Assembly (NCBI RefSeq): GCF_036245475.1
Contig: NZ_BTPM01000001.1
Coordinates: forward strand, 1,426,001 to 1,490,000
Direction: 5' to 3'
Source: Vibrio sp. 10N
Lineage (GTDB): Bacteria; Pseudomonadota; Gammaproteobacteria; Enterobacterales; Vibrionaceae
DNA: 64,000 nt
In this document: positions 7,739 through 17,344 of the stretch, piece by piece
Position numbering within the stretch: position 1 is the stretch's first letter
Layout of the letters: every line of letters begins with the position of its first letter
Position numbers and translations under genes: made by a program
Notes under the pieces: model-generated
What the model saw: only the letters and a program-made list of their open reading frames with translations
What the model was told of the DNA's origin: nothing
Database searches by the model: none

Positions 7739-10220
7739 GCTCTGGCATCTAGTGCTCGCACTGCGCATTTATGCCCGTCATTATCTGCAAGCACCATTGC
7801 AAGCCGCCTCTATATTGATCGGTATTGTGCTTGCGGTGATGTTGTTTGTTGCGGTGCAAGCGATAAACCTAAATGCAAAGCGCAGCTACGCTGATGCCGC
7901 AGAGCAACTGAGTCTGCCCGCCTCGCACTTTATCATTCCTCCTACTGGACAAAAGTATTTCTCAAACGAGCTCTATTTTCAGCTCAGGCAGGCTGGATTG
8001 AGCCAATCACTGGCGGTGCTTGAAGGACGCGTTCGCTCATCCGAAGGGTGGCGATACTCAGTGCAGGGCAGTGACGTCGTTGCGGCTGTTACCGCGACCA
8101 TGAATCGTGGACGTGAAGACGGTAAGCAACCGGTTTTTCTGTTTGATCAGCAATTGCCATTGACTGGCATGCTTCAAGGTGAACCCATCGCTTTGGTGAG
8201 TGAACAACAGTTTGAGCAAATGGGGCGCCCTAGCCAGTTGATACTCGATGACACCAAGACACAAATTTATGCCGTGCCAGATCAATGGCAACTGGGTAAT
8301 CGAATGCTGGTGGACATTAGCTTCGCGGAGCGGTTACTCAATCGCTCTGGGCAGCTTAGCTACATAGCGGTATTTAGAAATCACAGCGTGCAAGAGAAGC
8401 AATGGAAGAGTCTCGTCGCAGCGCAAGGCCAGTGGATTGAAAATACTCAAAGCAGCGATCTCGATTCACTGACAGATAGTTTCCACCTAAACCTAACCGC
8501 AATGAGCATGTTGGCTTTTTTGGTAGGGCTGTTTATTGCCTACAATGGCGTGAAGTACAGTTTGTTAAAGCGCAGGCGATTGCTGGTTCAGCTGCAGCAA
8601 GCGGGACTTGTTTCCACAACCGTGTTTGCTGCTTTGTTGGTTGAGCTGGCCATCATGGTTCTGCTCGGATCCTTGCTTGGTTTTATATTCGGAATGCAGC
8701 TCAGTCACTGGCTTCACCCAACGGTAGCATTGACGTTAGAGCAGCTTTACGGCGCGACCCTACTGCCGGGAACGTGGCAATGGAGCTGGTTGTTTCAAGC
8801 TCTCGCCATCACGCTGGTGGCTGCTCTTGGGGCATGTTGGCAACATTTTCGAGCAAGCGTGCAGCAGCCTTTATCGGTACACAGTGGCTATTACGCCCTT
8901 CCAGAACCACAGAAGACCACCCAGCTATTGGTTGTGGCCATTGGTTTAACGATATTGGCCGTACTTGGTTTAGTACTGAGCCATCACTTCAGAATCACCA
9001 TGTTCTGGCTTGGAGCACTGGTGGTTGCCACGCCGCTCTATCTTCCCAAAGGACTGCTATTGCTGAGCGCTTGGGCTGAAAAGTTATTTAACAGTGGGTT
9101 AAAACACTATCTCGTCGCTGAACTCAAAGAGTTGGTCGCGCCGTTATCACTCGCGATGATGGCACTGCTGCTGGCCATGACAGCGAACCAGGCGATGAAT
9201 ACCTTAGTGGTGAGTTTTGAGCATACATTGAAACAGTGGCTAGAGCAGCGCCTTCATGCGGACATTTATATCAGTCCCGCCCAAAGTGAGATGAGCAGCA
9301 TTCAAAGTAGGTTGCAGTCTATGCCAGGAGTCAGTGCCATCTTCACTCAAAGCTATTTAAATACGACGGTTTCTAACCTTCCAACCAAGCTAGGTACTAA
9401 AGACACGTTAACCCTAGAACAAACGATGGTAGCCAAAGAAATGGTGGAAGATTTCTGGCCACGTTTTTATCAAATGGAGCTAGCGGCTATCAGTGAGCCA
9501 ATGGCGGTGAAACTTGGATTAGCCCTTGGTGATGAGCTAGAAGTGGCGGAGCTAAACACTGCGCTTGAAAAGTCGCTAAAAGTGGGGGCAATTTTTTATG
9601 ATTACGGCTCACCGACAGGGGAGCTTTTAATCGCTCCCGAACTGTGGCAGCGCGCTGAATTTTCGCCTGTACCGACTAGCCTGGGTATTAAATCAGAACT
9701 TGATAGCGATGATATGCGCAGGCGATTGATGGACGAATTTGGATTAAGCGACAACCAGCTCTACGATCAACAACAAATCAAAACCATCGCACTCGAGATT
9801 TTCTCGCAGACTTTTGCAGTCACAAAAGCATTGAACGGTGTAACGTTAATGGTGGCCGTCATCGGGTTGTTTAGTGCTTGCTTCATGCTTATAGAAGCGC
9901 GCAAAGCAGCTATAGCTAGGTTGTATGCGCTTGGGGTACGAAGTCGAGTATTGCTGGGCATGGTTGTGATGCAGATGGTGGTGTTGGTCTGCTTTACTCT
10001 ATGCCTTGCATTGCCTCTTGGTGCGTTGGTGGGGTACGTGTTAACCGATATGGTCACCCTGCGCGCGTTTGGGTGGAGCCTGCAATTTGTTTGGAGTTGG
10101 AGTGATATCGCGATGCTATCACTGGTGAGTATCGTAACGGCATCAGCGGCGACAGCATTGCCTTTGTGGCGTTTGGTGAAACGTCCAGCAATGTCGAGTC
10201 TTCAGAGTGAGGTGCTGTGA
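7725..10220 (+). CDS. FtsX-type ABC permease, AttF-AttG-like fusion (module 1)
   Basis: An 831-residue inner-membrane permease with two FtsX-type halves. It has an N-terminal membrane segment followed by a periplasmic domain (about residues 45-250), then three membrane segments around 260-380 and further segments at 400-460. A second periplasmic domain (about 500-690) and a last group of three membrane segments follow. This duplicated layout matches a fused AttF/AttG protein and resembles LolC/LolE/MacB mechanotransmission permeases. It overlaps both neighbours (14 and 4 bases), so the three products probably form one complex. The substrate is unknown. Confidence 0.82.
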   Translation: MTRVKLWHLVLALRIYARHYLQAPLQAASILIGIVLAVMLFVAVQAINLNAKRSYADAAEQLSLPASHFIIPPTGQKYFSNELYFQLRQAGLSQSLAVLEGRVRSSEGWRYSVQGSDVVAAVTATMNRGREDGKQPVFLFDQQLPLTGMLQGEPIALVSEQQFEQMGRPSQLILDDTKTQIYAVPDQWQLGNRMLVDISFAERLLNRSGQLSYIAVFRNHSVQEKQWKSLVAAQGQWIENTQSSDLDSLTDSFHLNLTAMSMLAFLVGLFIAYNGVKYSLLKRRRLLVQLQQAGLVSTTVFAALLVELAIMVLLGSLLGFIFGMQLSHWLHPTVALTLEQLYGATLLPGTWQWSWLFQALAITLVAALGACWQHFRASVQQPLSVHSGYYALPEPQKTTQLLVVAIGLTILAVLGLVLSHHFRITMFWLGALVVATPLYLPKGLLLLSAWAEKLFNSGLKHYLVAELKELVAPLSLAMMALLLAMTANQAMNTLVVSFEHTLKQWLEQRLHADIYISPAQSEMSSIQSRLQSMPGVSAIFTQSYLNTTVSNLPTKLGTKDTLTLEQTMVAKEMVEDFWPRFYQMELAAISEPMAVKLGLALGDELEVAELNTALEKSLKVGAIFYDYGSPTGELLIAPELWQRAEFSPVPTSLGIKSELDSDDMRRRLMDEFGLSDNQLYDQQQIKTIALEIFSQTFAVTKALNGVTLMVAVIGLFSACFMLIEARKAAIARLYALGVRSRVLLGMVVMQMVVLVCFTLCLALPLGALVGYVLTDMVTLRAFGWSLQFVWSWSDIAMLSLVSIVTASAATALPLWRLVKRPAMSSLQSEVL

Positions 10221-11323
10221 TGAAAAATAGCGCCTACCGTCTTTTAGTGACAATGTTGCCACTCTTACTTCTATTGAGCGGTTGCGAGGAGCCTAAATCA
10301 CAAGGCTTTGGCGCCATGCTTGGACAAGATGAGCAAGGCTTTTCCAAGGTAACGGCCGATCGAAATATCGAGTTTCCCAAAGATCACCAAGCACATAATG
10401 ATTTTCGCTATGAGTGGTGGTATCTCACTGCAAACTTAGAAAACAGTGCAGGCGAAACATTTGGCGTTCAATGGACGCAGTTTCGAATCGCTTTAGCACC
10501 AGAAGGGGCGCAAAACTTAGAACAACAAGAGGTAAGCTGGAACAGTACGCAGATTTACATGGCGCACAGCGCAATCACCACGCCAACGCTTCATCTTGCT
10601 CAAGAGAAATGGTCTCGCGCTCATCCAAAAATGGCAGGTGTGACTGAGCGGCCATTTCGTGTGTACTTGGATGATTGGCAATGGAATAGTGAGACTGACG
10701 ACATGTTCCCGGCCACACTGTCCGTTGCCGCAGATGCATTTAGCTACGAGCTCTCACTCTCTAGCGAGTCTGCCTTTCAGCTTCAGGGTGACAATGGATA
10801 CAGCGTGAAAAGCGCCGATGGTAGAGTCGCTTCACATTATTACAGTCAGCCGTTTATAGAGGTCACGGGCTCAATTCAAGTAGAAGGACAAACACATCAA
10901 GTGACAGGGCAAGCTTGGATAGATCGAGAATGGAGTTCACGTTTTTTGCTCGGCTCTCAGCAAGGTTGGGACTGGTTCGCACTGAGGCTAGACACAGACA
11001 CTAGCTTGGTGGTGTTTCAGCTCAGAGATACCCAAACAGGGGAAGCTAACTATGCCTATGGCCGATTGATGTATCGTGACCGAGAAGGAATCACCATTAG
11101 CGCAGATGAACTCTCTCTAAAGGTAAAAACATACACAGACCTCAATGGCCTCCCGCACCCGACATCGTGGCAACTCGACATACCAACGCACGAGCTATTT
11201 TTGACGATAGATGCCATTAATCCCAACGCTAAAATGCCCTTGACCGTACCTTACTGGGAAGGACCTGTGCACATAAAAGGTTCTCATGAAGGTCTGGGGT
11301 ATATGGAGCTAACGGGTTACTAA
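10217..11323 (+). CDS. AttH/CrtC-like lipoprotein (module 1)
   Basis: A 368-residue lipoprotein. The signal peptide ends in a clear lipobox, LLSGC, with Cys at about residue 23. The body is a double lipocalin-like fold of the AttH / carotenoid 1,2-hydratase (CrtC-like) family. It has the family signatures RYEWWYLTANL, DWQW, LQGDNGYS, AWIDREWSS, GWDWFALRL and PYWEGPV. No carotenoid genes are present, so carotenoid chemistry is unlikely; a lipid-binding or lipid-modifying role at the membrane is a reasonable guess. The start overlaps the permease stop (GTGATGA), indicating coupling. Confidence 0.85.
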   Translation: MMKNSAYRLLVTMLPLLLLLSGCEEPKSQGFGAMLGQDEQGFSKVTADRNIEFPKDHQAHNDFRYEWWYLTANLENSAGETFGVQWTQFRIALAPEGAQNLEQQEVSWNSTQIYMAHSAITTPTLHLAQEKWSRAHPKMAGVTERPFRVYLDDWQWNSETDDMFPATLSVAADAFSYELSLSSESAFQLQGDNGYSVKSADGRVASHYYSQPFIEVTGSIQVEGQTHQVTGQAWIDREWSSRFLLGSQQGWDWFALRLDTDTSLVVFQLRDTQTGEANYAYGRLMYRDREGITISADELSLKVKTYTDLNGLPHPTSWQLDIPTHELFLTIDAINPNAKMPLTVPYWEGPVHIKGSHEGLGYMELTGY

Positions 11324-11455
11324 GCCGTGTAATGTCGTTCGACACGCAAACTTTAATGTAACGCACGTAATTGGCGTGCTTCGACTTGGTTTGCCATCTC
11401 CAACATAGTACACCTCTCTGTAGATGACTTAGGTATTTAAAATTGGAGAGGGTTC

Positions 11456-11881
11456 ATGCAGTCGCTCGTCGCTTTATCGATGTTTTCGATTCTATCGATC
11501 ATTGCGTTGATTCACGTGTATTGGGCGTTTGGGGGTAAAAAGGGCGTTCAATTGGCGATCCCCAAATTGGAAGGGAGCAATGCGTTTACGCCGGGCGCAG
11601 GGGTGACATTTTTAGTGGCGGTGTGTCTTTCGCTGTTTGCTGTACTGTCTTTAGGGTTGATACAGTTAGTGTTCATCGAGCCTGAGGTGCTGGAGTATGT
11701 TCAGTGGGCAGGTATTGTTGTCGGAACGATCTTTATTTTAAGAGCGATAGGCGACTTTAAATTGGTTGGCTTTACCAAAAAAAACAAGCAGGGGGATTTT
11801 GCTGTGCTTGATAGTATGCTCTACTCTCCGCTGTGTTTATTGCTTGGTTCTGGCTATTTCTATCTGGTCTGGGGTGGCTAG
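11456..11881 (+). CDS. DUF3995-type small membrane protein
   Basis: A 141-residue integral membrane protein with about four hydrophobic segments. It begins with a helix containing ALIHVYWAFGGKKG, a pattern typical of DUF3995 proteins. It also has GAGVTFLVAVCLSL, a central helix pair, RAIGDFKLVGFTKK, and a final YSPLCLLLGSGYFYL helix. The function of the family is unknown. GGAGAGGG lies upstream of the ATG. It is 130 bases from the Att module and could be its last gene or independent; a weak inverted repeat (GCACG/CGTGC) at 11363-11379 lies between. Confidence 0.7.
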   Translation: MQSLVALSMFSILSIIALIHVYWAFGGKKGVQLAIPKLEGSNAFTPGAGVTFLVAVCLSLFAVLSLGLIQLVFIEPEVLEYVQWAGIVVGTIFILRAIGDFKLVGFTKKNKQGDFAVLDSMLYSPLCLLLGSGYFYLVWGG

Positions 11882-11904
11882 ACCCAATAATAAACAAACG
11901 AAAA

Positions 11905-11939
11905 GAGCGCACTGAGGTAGTTAAACCTCGAATGCGCTC
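11905..11939 (-). terminator. Terminator of glpFK
   Basis: A stem of GAGCGCA/TGCGCTC with an inner AGGT/ACCT pair, followed on the minus strand by TTTTCGTTTGTTT. It lies 16 bases past the glpK stop and faces the convergent membrane-protein gene, which it may also terminate. Confidence 0.75.
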
Positions 11940-11955
11940 CGATGACTAATCGTGA

Positions 11956-13473
11956 CTATTTTTCTGCTTGAGTAAACTCAGACCAGCTCAATACACCTTG
12001 TACGGCACGTTTCCAACCGCTATAACGAGTCTCACGTTTTTCCGCATCATCTGATGGAATGAAGGTGCGGTCGATCTCTGCTTTGCCTGAAACCTCTTCC
12101 AGTCCGCTCCAGAATCCGACAGCAATACCAGCGAGGTAAGCAGCGCCGAGTGCTGTGACTTCAACCACTTTTGGTCTGTGTACTTCAGTGTTGAGTAAAT
12201 CCGCTTGGAACTGCATCAAGAAGTTGTTGGCTACCGCGCCGCCGTCTACACGTAGAGAGGCGAGTTCAATGCCAGAGTCAGCTTGCATCGCATCAATCAC
12301 ATCACGACTTTGATAGGCGATACTTTCTAATGTTGCACGGATGATATGGTTGGCACCTGTCCCGCGAGTCATACCAATAATCGTGCCGCGTGCGTAAGCA
12401 TCCCAGTACGGTGCACCAAGGCCGGTAAAGGCGGGAACCACATACACGCCATTACTTGATTCGACTTTGTTCGCAAAGTACTCGGAGTCTTTTGCATCGC
12501 TCAATAGCTTCATTTCATCACGTAGCCATTGGATAGATGCGCCGCCCATGAACACAGAACCTTCAAGCGCATAAGCGAGATCGCCTTTCGGGCCGCATGC
12601 GATAGTCGTCAGCAAAGAGTTTTTAGAGGTAATCTTCTCTTTACCGGTATTCATCAGCATAAAGCATCCTGTGCCGTAGGTGTTTTTCGCTTGTCCCGGC
12701 TCTACACACATTTGACCGAATAGCGCCGCTTGCTGGTCGCCTGCAATACCCGCAATAGGGATACGTGTACCGCCTTTACCACCAATGTTGGTTTGGCCGT
12801 ACACTTCTGAAGATGGTTTCACTTCTGGCATCATAGAACGTGGAATATCAAATTCTTTGAGGATACGCTCATCCCATTCAAGCGTATTGATATTGAAAAG
12901 CATGGTGCGTGATGCATTGGTGAAATCAGTCACGTGGACGCGGCCTTGCGTCATCTTCCAGACGAGCCATGTGTCTACAGTACCGAACATCAGTTTGCCT
13001 TCTTCGGCTAGGTCGCGAGCACCTTCGACGTTGTCGAGAACCCATTTTACTTTGGTGCCTGAAAAGTATGGGTCGAGTACTAGACCTGTGTTCTCGCGAA
13101 CATATTCTTCGAGGCCGTCGCGTTGTTTAAGCTCTTGGCAGATTTCCGCTGTGCGGCGACATTGCCAAACAATGGCGTTGTAGACTGGCGCACCCGTTTC
13201 TTTGTTCCAAACGATGGTTGTTTCACGTTGGTTGGTAATACCGATAGCGGCCACTTCATCGGAAGTGATGCCTTTTTGGCCAAGTGCTTCAATCAGAGTG
13301 GAACTCTGCGTGGCATAGATCTCTAGCGGATCATGCTCAACCCACCCAGCTTCTGGATAGATTTGAGTAAATTCTCTTTGGGCGACACTGACAATATTAG
13401 CGTCATGGTCAAGAACGACCGTTCGTGAGCTGGTGGTGCCTTGATCAAGAGCGACGATGTATTTCTTAGTCAT
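11956..13473 (-). CDS. glpK: Glycerol kinase
   Basis: A 505-residue FGGY-family kinase that phosphorylates glycerol to sn-glycerol 3-phosphate, trapping it in the cell. Motifs include [13 protein letters not shown] (nucleotide binding) at the N-terminus, [40 protein letters not shown] and GLGAPYWD. The length matches E. coli GlpK closely. It is the second gene of glpFK, 54 bases after the facilitator, so uptake and trapping are co-produced. GlpR operator-like sites lie ahead of glpF, and induction by glycerol 3-phosphate is expected. Confidence 0.97.
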   Translation of the reverse strand: MTKKYIVALDQGTTSSRTVVLDHDANIVSVAQREFTQIYPEAGWVEHDPLEIYATQSSTLIEALGQKGITSDEVAAIGITNQRETTIVWNKETGAPVYNAIVWQCRRTAEICQELKQRDGLEEYVRENTGLVLDPYFSGTKVKWVLDNVEGARDLAEEGKLMFGTVDTWLVWKMTQGRVHVTDFTNASRTMLFNINTLEWDERILKEFDIPRSMMPEVKPSSEVYGQTNIGGKGGTRIPIAGIAGDQQAALFGQMCVEPGQAKNTYGTGCFMLMNTGKEKITSKNSLLTTIACGPKGDLAYALEGSVFMGGASIQWLRDEMKLLSDAKDSEYFANKVESSNGVYVVPAFTGLGAPYWDAYARGTIIGMTRGTGANHIIRATLESIAYQSRDVIDAMQADSGIELASLRVDGGAVANNFLMQFQADLLNTEVHRPKVVEVTALGAAYLAGIAVGFWSGLEEVSGKAEIDRTFIPSDDAEKRETRYSGWKRAVQGVLSWSEFTQAEK

Positions 13474-13527
13474 AATAGTGTCCTTTTGATTTCGTTGTAA
13501 TTATCTGTAGGGGATAGAGTTAACTTA

Positions 13528-14388
13528 TTAAACGTGTGCTTCCGTGTCGTTGACTTCAGCTTCTTCCTCGCACTGCGCCGGGCTAGTGCAACCCCCTGCA
13601 GCAGGAAGATAAGCGCCAATTACTTTTGGATATAGCCAGCCACCAAATAGGCCGCCTGCGATAGTGGCAAAAATTGGAACAATGAAATATGGGATATCTT
13701 TCGCTCCCGTCAGTGCATAATCCCAACCAGCAAAGTAGGCAAATAGCTTAGGACCGAAGTCACGTGCTGGGTTCATCGCAAAGCCGGTCAGTGCGCCAAG
13801 CGAGCCGCCAATAGTGGCAACAAGTAAACCGATCAATAGTGGTACCATCGCACCGCGAGATTCACCGCCGTTATTGCTATCACCAAACGCTAAAATGCCG
13901 AACATGAGAACTGCTGTGATGGTAAATTCCACTGCTGCTGCGCCTAAGAAGGACAGAGAAGCGTGAGGGTAGGTTGAGAAAATACCTGCTGTTGCAAGTG
14001 CTTCAGGTGTGTCTCTAGCTACGCCATTGGCGAGCTCCCAGTCAACAAACAAGTTGCTGAACAATCCATATACCAACGCCGCGGCACAGAATGCGCCTGC
14101 AACTTGCGATGCGATATAAGGCAGTACCTTATGCTTTTCAAACCCGTGGAATGCGGCAAGAGCAATGGTTACCGCTGGGTTGATGTGAGCACCAGAAACA
14201 CCTGCGGTGCAATACACAGCAAGCGCCACGGCTAAGCCCCATACAATACTCACTTCCCATTGGCCGAACTCAGCACCGGTTAACACTAACGCTGCAACGC
14301 AGCCGACACCCCAAAATATAAGCAAGCCAGTCCCAATAAATTCTGCGATACACTGGCCGAGTAGCGCAGGATCTTTTTTTATACTCAT
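13528..14388 (-). CDS. glpF: Glycerol uptake facilitator (aquaglyceroporin)
   Basis: A 286-residue inner-membrane channel of the MIP family that lets glycerol diffuse in. Both pore signatures are present: INPAVTIALA after SGAH in the first half and MNPARDFGPK in the second, as in glycerol-selective (Asp-bearing) members. Six hydrophobic helices are apparent. The acidic, Cys-containing tail (GGCTSPAQCEEE) is longer than in E. coli. It is first in the glpFK operon and divergent from glpR. The shared intergenic region carries GlpR-type sites. Confidence 0.96.
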   Translation of the reverse strand: MSIKKDPALLGQCIAEFIGTGLLIFWGVGCVAALVLTGAEFGQWEVSIVWGLAVALAVYCTAGVSGAHINPAVTIALAAFHGFEKHKVLPYIASQVAGAFCAAALVYGLFSNLFVDWELANGVARDTPEALATAGIFSTYPHASLSFLGAAAVEFTITAVLMFGILAFGDSNNGGESRGAMVPLLIGLLVATIGGSLGALTGFAMNPARDFGPKLFAYFAGWDYALTGAKDIPYFIVPIFATIAGGLFGGWLYPKVIGAYLPAAGGCTSPAQCEEEAEVNDTEAHV

Positions 14389-14704
14389 AGTGCTTTCCTT
14401 GGTCTTGTTTCATATGCATATCAAATGTGCGCTGGGATTGTAGCTAATTAGACCAGTTAGAAATCTGGCTTAGATCTCATATGTGCGTACGAAAGTTAAA
14501 AATGTTCGAATTATGTTCATAAATGTTATCTAAAGCACATTTTATGTTCGTTTTGGTTATTTTGCGCGAAATGGAGCAGGGTTTCGTTTGCTTTAGCTGC
14601 AATCGAATACAGTAATGGACAGATTTGGTGTGGCGACTATTTAAAACCTTACCAATACCAAGTAAACTCGAGGTTCACCATGGTTTTAACGCGAGGGAGT
14701 GTGG
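14389..14704. promoter_or_regulatory. glpF-glpR intergenic region with GlpR operator-like sites
   Basis: About 315 bases between divergent genes. Repeated half-sites related to the GlpR operator are visible: ATGTGCG-TA-CGAAAGT at 14481-14496, ATGTTCG at 14502-14508, ATGTTCA at 14513-14519, ATGTTCG at 14544-14550, and TTTTGCGCGAAAT at 14560-14572. The cluster sits where the glpF promoter should be. Ahead of glpR a GAGGGAG ribosome site supports the TTG start at 14705. Assignment rests on resemblance to the known enterobacterial operator (ATGTTCG...CGAACAT). Confidence 0.6.
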
Positions 14705-15466
14705 TTGAAAGCGATAAAAAGACATCAGGAAATCATTGAATTGGTGACCACGCATGGCTACGTCAGCACGGAAGATTTGGTCGAAAAGTTTCATGTGAGC
14801 CCACAAACGATTCGTCGAGACTTAAACGAATTGGCGGATGCGAATAAAATCAAACGTAATCACGGTGGGGCAACCATTGTGACTAGCTCTGAAAATTCGT
14901 CCTACCAAAGCCGCAAAGTCTCCAATCAAGCAGAGAAAGAGCGGATTGCTGCGCAGCTCGTCAAACACATACCGAATGGTGCCACGCTGTTTATCGATAT
15001 TGGTACCACGCCAGAAGCCATTGCCAAAGCGCTATTGGTTGAACACAGTGACTTGCGTATCGTGACCAACAACATCAATGTCGCATCGATGTTGATGCAC
15101 AAAGAAAGCTTCCGAGTCATTTTAGCGGGTGGTGAAGTTCGTGGCCGTGATGGCGGTGTCACGGGAGAATCGACCATTGATTTTGTTGCTCAGTTCAGAC
15201 TTGATTTCGGTATTTTGGGCATCAGTGGGATTGACTACGATGGTTCACTATTGGATTTCGATTATCATGAAGTTCGAGTAAAACGCGCAATTATTGAAAA
15301 CAGCCGGAGCGTTTTGTTGGGAGTCGACCACAGTAAGTTTGGCCGCAATGCGATGGTGAAACTGGGTGGTATCGAAGAAGTCGACTTGGTCATCTCTGAT
15401 ATGAAACCACCAAAAGAGATCTGCAATGTTCTGAAAGATAATGAGATTAACGTTGAAATTGCTTAG
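14705..15466 (+). CDS. glpR: Glycerol 3-phosphate regulon repressor
   Basis: A DeoR-family repressor of about 253 residues. An N-terminal winged helix (YVSTEDLVEKFHVSPQTIRR) is nearly identical in pattern to E. coli GlpR. The sugar-phosphate-sensing domain that follows has DIGTTPEAIA, VTNNINVA and ILAGGEVRGRDGG. Glycerol 3-phosphate should release it from DNA. I chose TTG at 14705 because the product then begins MKAIKRHQ as in relatives and GAGGGAG lies five bases upstream. A GTG six bases earlier would overlap that site. It lies between glpFK and glpABC, which it probably controls. Confidence 0.93.
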   Translation: MKAIKRHQEIIELVTTHGYVSTEDLVEKFHVSPQTIRRDLNELADANKIKRNHGGATIVTSSENSSYQSRKVSNQAEKERIAAQLVKHIPNGATLFIDIGTTPEAIAKALLVEHSDLRIVTNNINVASMLMHKESFRVILAGGEVRGRDGGVTGESTIDFVAQFRLDFGILGISGIDYDGSLLDFDYHEVRVKRAIIENSRSVLLGVDHSKFGRNAMVKLGGIEEVDLVISDMKPPKEICNVLKDNEINVEIA

Positions 15467-15494
15467 CGTCTGATAACGAGTCAGGACTTGAAAG

Positions 15495-15519
15495 ACCAGC
15501 CTTTATGGCTGGTTTTTTT
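15495..15519 (+). terminator. Terminator of glpR
   Basis: A 7-bp stem ACCAGCC/GGCTGGT with a TTTAT loop and a run of T residues, 28 bases after the glpR stop. It separates glpR from the glpABC promoter. Confidence 0.85.
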
Positions 15520-15570
15520 GTATTTAGTTTTCGTGCTATGGCTAGTATCGAAACTAAATTGCGCGATATT

Positions 15571-15586
15571 ATGCTCGAACGAACAT
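15571..15586 (+). promoter_or_regulatory. GlpR operator-like palindrome ahead of glpA
   Basis: The sequence ATGCTCG-AA-CGAACAT is a near-perfect inverted repeat with one mismatch, about 75 bases before glpA. The arms match GlpR operator arms. The central spacer is two bases rather than the four of the enterobacterial consensus. Confidence 0.55.
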
Positions 15587-15661
15587 TTGTGAGCGAAATC
15601 TCGAAACTTATTGAGTTTTAATGCCACACTATTTGTGCGTTAATTCAATGGGTGGGATGCA

Positions 15662-17344
15662 ATGAAAGCAATAGCTCGATATCAAACAGAGGTGATCGTT
15701 ATAGGAGGTGGTGCGACAGGATCTGGCATTATGCGGGACTGCGCATTGCGGGGCATTGATTGTATTTTACTAGAGAGAGATGACTTAGCTTCTGGTACGA
15801 CAGGGAGAAATCACGGCTTGTTGCATTCTGGTGCTCGTTACGCTGTCACTGATCCAGGTTCTGCGATGGAGTGTATTGCCGAAAATCGCATCTTAAAGTC
15901 CATTGCCTCACACTGTATTGAAGATACTGGCGGTATGTTCATCACGCTTCCAGAAGATGAACTCTCCTTTCAAGATGAGTTCGTTGCAGCCTGTGATGTC
16001 GCCGGAATCGAGACCGAGCGAATGACGACCAAAGAAGCGCTGCTGTTTGAGCCTAACGCCAACCCAGCAATGCTTGGCGCTATTAAAGTACCGGATGGCA
16101 CCATTGATCCATTTAGGCTTTGTGCCTCAAACGTACTCGATGCCAAAGAGAGAGGCGCTAGACTATTTAGCCATTGTGTCGTGACCTCGCTCATCCGAGA
16201 AGGGGATCGAGTCATTGGTGTTAATGCTTTTAATACACGCACTCAGTTACCGTTTGAGGTGTTTGGGCAAGAGGTCATCAATGCTGCTGGTATTTGGGGA
16301 CAGACGATATGTGAGTATGCGGATCTCAGCGTAAAAATGTTCCCTGCTAAAGGATCTCTACTGATACTCGACTACCGCATCAATAACCGAGTCATCAATC
16401 GATGCCGCAAACCAGCTGATGCCGATATTTTAGTGCCCGGCGACACTATTTCCCTCATCGGAACCACATCCGAACACATTGATTACGACCAAATAGACGA
16501 TCTTCGTGTGAGTGCCGATGAAGTCGACATTCTCTTGGAAGAAGGTGCGAAGCTTGCGCCAATTATGAGTCAAAGCCGAGTGCTACGCGCTTATGCAGGC
16601 GTCAGGCCCTTGGTTTCACTTAGTGAAGACACCAGCGGCCGTAATATCAGCCGCGGCATCGTTCTTGTTGATCACGCGGAGTTTGACGGCCTGCACGGCT
16701 TTACCACGATTACCGGCGGCAAGCTAATGACCTACAGACTCATGGCGCAAATGGCGACCGACAGCGTCGCGAAAAAGCTTGGCAACATCAACCCTTGTAT
16801 CACACACACCACACCTTTGCCTGGCTCTTTTAGTGCCCCAACACCTGCTAAGAAAACCGCAAGTATCGCGAAGCCTGTTTATCATTCTGCGATTGATCGA
16901 CATGGAGAGCGGGCACTGGCGTTTTTATCTGATGATCAAGCCAGTCAGTCTGTGATTTGTGAGTGTGAGATGGTCACAGCAGGTGAAATTGAATACGCGG
17001 TAAAAGCGTTGGATGTGCATAACCTCGTCGACTTGCGCCGAAGAACAAGGTTGGGAATGGGACCATGTCAGGGCGAAATGTGCAGCTATCGAGCAGCCAG
17101 TCTATTGGCCGAATACGGTAATTTTTCGGGATACGAAGTTGGAGAGATGCTGCATGACTTTCTTGAAGAGCGCTGGAAGGGCACCAAACCTGTGCTTTGG
17201 GGAGATGCTCTACGGGAGGCGGAATTTAGCTATTGGATATATCAAGGGTTATTTGGCGCTGGGGATTTTGAGTTCAAGCAAGATGATGTAAATCACGGCG
17301 AAATGAAACAAGCGATAGATAAGGAAGTGGAGGCTGAGCAATGA
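15662..17344 (+). CDS. glpA: Anaerobic glycerol-3-phosphate dehydrogenase subunit A
   Basis: A 560-residue FAD-dependent catalytic subunit that oxidises glycerol 3-phosphate to dihydroxyacetone phosphate under anaerobic conditions. The FAD-binding GGGATGSGI motif is at residues 16-24, followed by LLERDDLASGTTGRNHGLLHSG. The GGKLMTYR region lies near residue 355. The C-terminal part carries a BFD-like [2Fe-2S] domain with CECE and RRRTRLGMGPCQGEMC. It is translationally coupled to glpB (4-base overlap). A GlpR-like palindrome precedes the operon. Confidence 0.95.
   Translation: MKAIARYQTEVIVIGGGATGSGIMRDCALRGIDCILLERDDLASGTTGRNHGLLHSGARYAVTDPGSAMECIAENRILKSIASHCIEDTGGMFITLPEDELSFQDEFVAACDVAGIETERMTTKEALLFEPNANPAMLGAIKVPDGTIDPFRLCASNVLDAKERGARLFSHCVVTSLIREGDRVIGVNAFNTRTQLPFEVFGQEVINAAGIWGQTICEYADLSVKMFPAKGSLLILDYRINNRVINRCRKPADADILVPGDTISLIGTTSEHIDYDQIDDLRVSADEVDILLEEGAKLAPIMSQSRVLRAYAGVRPLVSLSEDTSGRNISRGIVLVDHAEFDGLHGFTTITGGKLMTYRLMAQMATDSVAKKLGNINPCITHTTPLPGSFSAPTPAKKTASIAKPVYHSAIDRHGERALAFLSDDQASQSVICECEMVTAGEIEYAVKALDVHNLVDLRRRTRLGMGPCQGEMCSYRAASLLAEYGNFSGYEVGEMLHDFLEERWKGTKPVLWGDALREAEFSYWIYQGLFGAGDFEFKQDDVNHGEMKQAIDKEVEAEQ

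Noticed and set aside
10217..11323. Carotenoid hydratase function for the CrtC-like proteins
   Set aside because: No carotenoid biosynthesis genes are present, and the genes are locked into ABC transporter modules; the match reflects the fold, not the reaction.
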